A DNA stretch of 64,000 nt from Sulfurimonas sp. HSL-3221 (GTDB lineage Bacteria; Campylobacterota; Campylobacteria; Campylobacterales; Sulfurimonadaceae): positions 124,001-188,000 of the forward strand of contig NZ_CP087998.1 of the NCBI RefSeq assembly GCF_021044585.1, read 5' to 3'. Each line of letters starts with the position of its first letter. Positions within the stretch are counted from its first letter, which is position 1. Of the stretch, positions 63,891 through 64,000 are shown one piece after another. The position numbers and the translations under genes were made by a program. The notes beneath the pieces are model-generated. The model was not told where the DNA came from, did not search any database, and was given only the letters and a program-made list of their open reading frames with translations.

Positions 63891-64000
63891 ATGCGCATTT
63901 TTTACCTGCTGATCTTACCGCTGTACCTGGCCGCGTCGACCCTGCACCTGGCGACCTCTTCCAACCCCGCACGCCTGAACCCGATCATTGCGACGGATAC
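63891..64000 (+). CDS. ABC transporter solute-binding protein, N-terminal part (3' truncated)
   Basis: Thirty-six codons are visible before the window ends. A signal peptide (MRIFYLLILPLYLAAS) is followed by LHLATSSNPARLNPIIATDT, which resembles the start of extracytoplasmic SBP_bac_5 oligopeptide-type binding proteins. Family and substrate cannot be settled from this piece. Confidence 0.55.
   Translation, partial: MRIFYLLILPLYLAASTLHLATSSNPARLNPIIATD

Overview
The window is chromosomal DNA of a GC-rich member of the Campylobacterota (former Epsilonproteobacteria), most likely close to Sulfurimonas or Sulfuricurvum. This is inferred from the gene set: a CcoNOQP cbb3 oxidase followed by DUF4006 and FixH-like genes, futalosine-route MqnD, DUF507 coupled to carA, the order recA-eno-FtsB-like-AMIN protein, AddAB recombination nuclease, TIGR04219 outer-membrane barrels and an OprD-like porin. 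Genes are tightly packed, often overlapping by 1-11 bases, and many have a TATAAT or TATACT -10 box 10-40 bases before the start with no clear -35.

Layout. 1-4113: rhodanese-like end, DUF309, nitroreductase, nnr, purN, thiG. 4114-4366: a large nested palindrome between convergent genes. 4367-7662 (minus): ackA-pta acetate/acetyl-CoA module. 7742-14546: a giant DUF748 envelope protein, a PilT/PilU ATPase, an unknown protein, MnmD, tRNA-Leu(CAG) and a thioredoxin-like protein. 14556-18260: an RND/MMPL exporter, a small secreted protein, then a scarred segment in which a 27-base tRNA-Leu 3' end, the tail of a second RND gene and an AT-richer PAP2 gene precede an intact tRNA-Leu. 18174-18829: five-tRNA operon Pro-His-Arg-Arg-Leu (minus) with a consensus sigma70 promoter.

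18951-22667: NSS transporter, ribE, a SEL1 protein, a 65-residue protein and a glycine-zipper lipoprotein. 22661-26770 (minus): a compact five-gene operon with a BtuB-like TonB receptor, CobT-like protein, membrane protein and Cys-rich protein, which I read as a corrinoid uptake or salvage unit. Divergent from it, 26887-29487 encodes a MotA/MotB-like pair with long coiled coils plus a 48-residue basic protein. 29513-34245: NFACT/RqcH-like, cdsA, dxr, an RBBP9-type hydrolase and tsaD. 34342-38116: tpx, two TIGR04219 barrels, murB and mqnD. 38266-41379: recA, eno, an FtsB-like protein and an AMIN protein. 41416-44907 (minus): metH.

45072-47636 is a dual periplasmic-binding-domain histidine kinase, followed by a convergent 42-residue gene. 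47950-49625: DUF507 and carA. 49682-55557: a TauE/SafE-like membrane protein and the cbb3 oxidase cluster, which includes a 33-residue membrane peptide. 55624-60671: addB-addA. 60755-61579: rplM-rpsI. 61713-63823: porin and alpha carbonic anhydrase. 63891 to the end: start of a solute-binding protein.

Together the genes describe a respiratory, microaerophilic, probably autotrophic or mixotrophic bacterium with a high-affinity oxidase, a periplasmic carbonic anhydrase and B12-dependent methionine synthesis. I saw no CRISPR array, intact insertion sequence or prophage. The strongest candidates for new biology are the corrinoid operon with its unknown leader gene, the ZorAB-like stator pair, the tRNA-Leu scar at 17017-18200, the small genes at 47639, 54248 and 29341, and the nested palindrome at 4140-4275.
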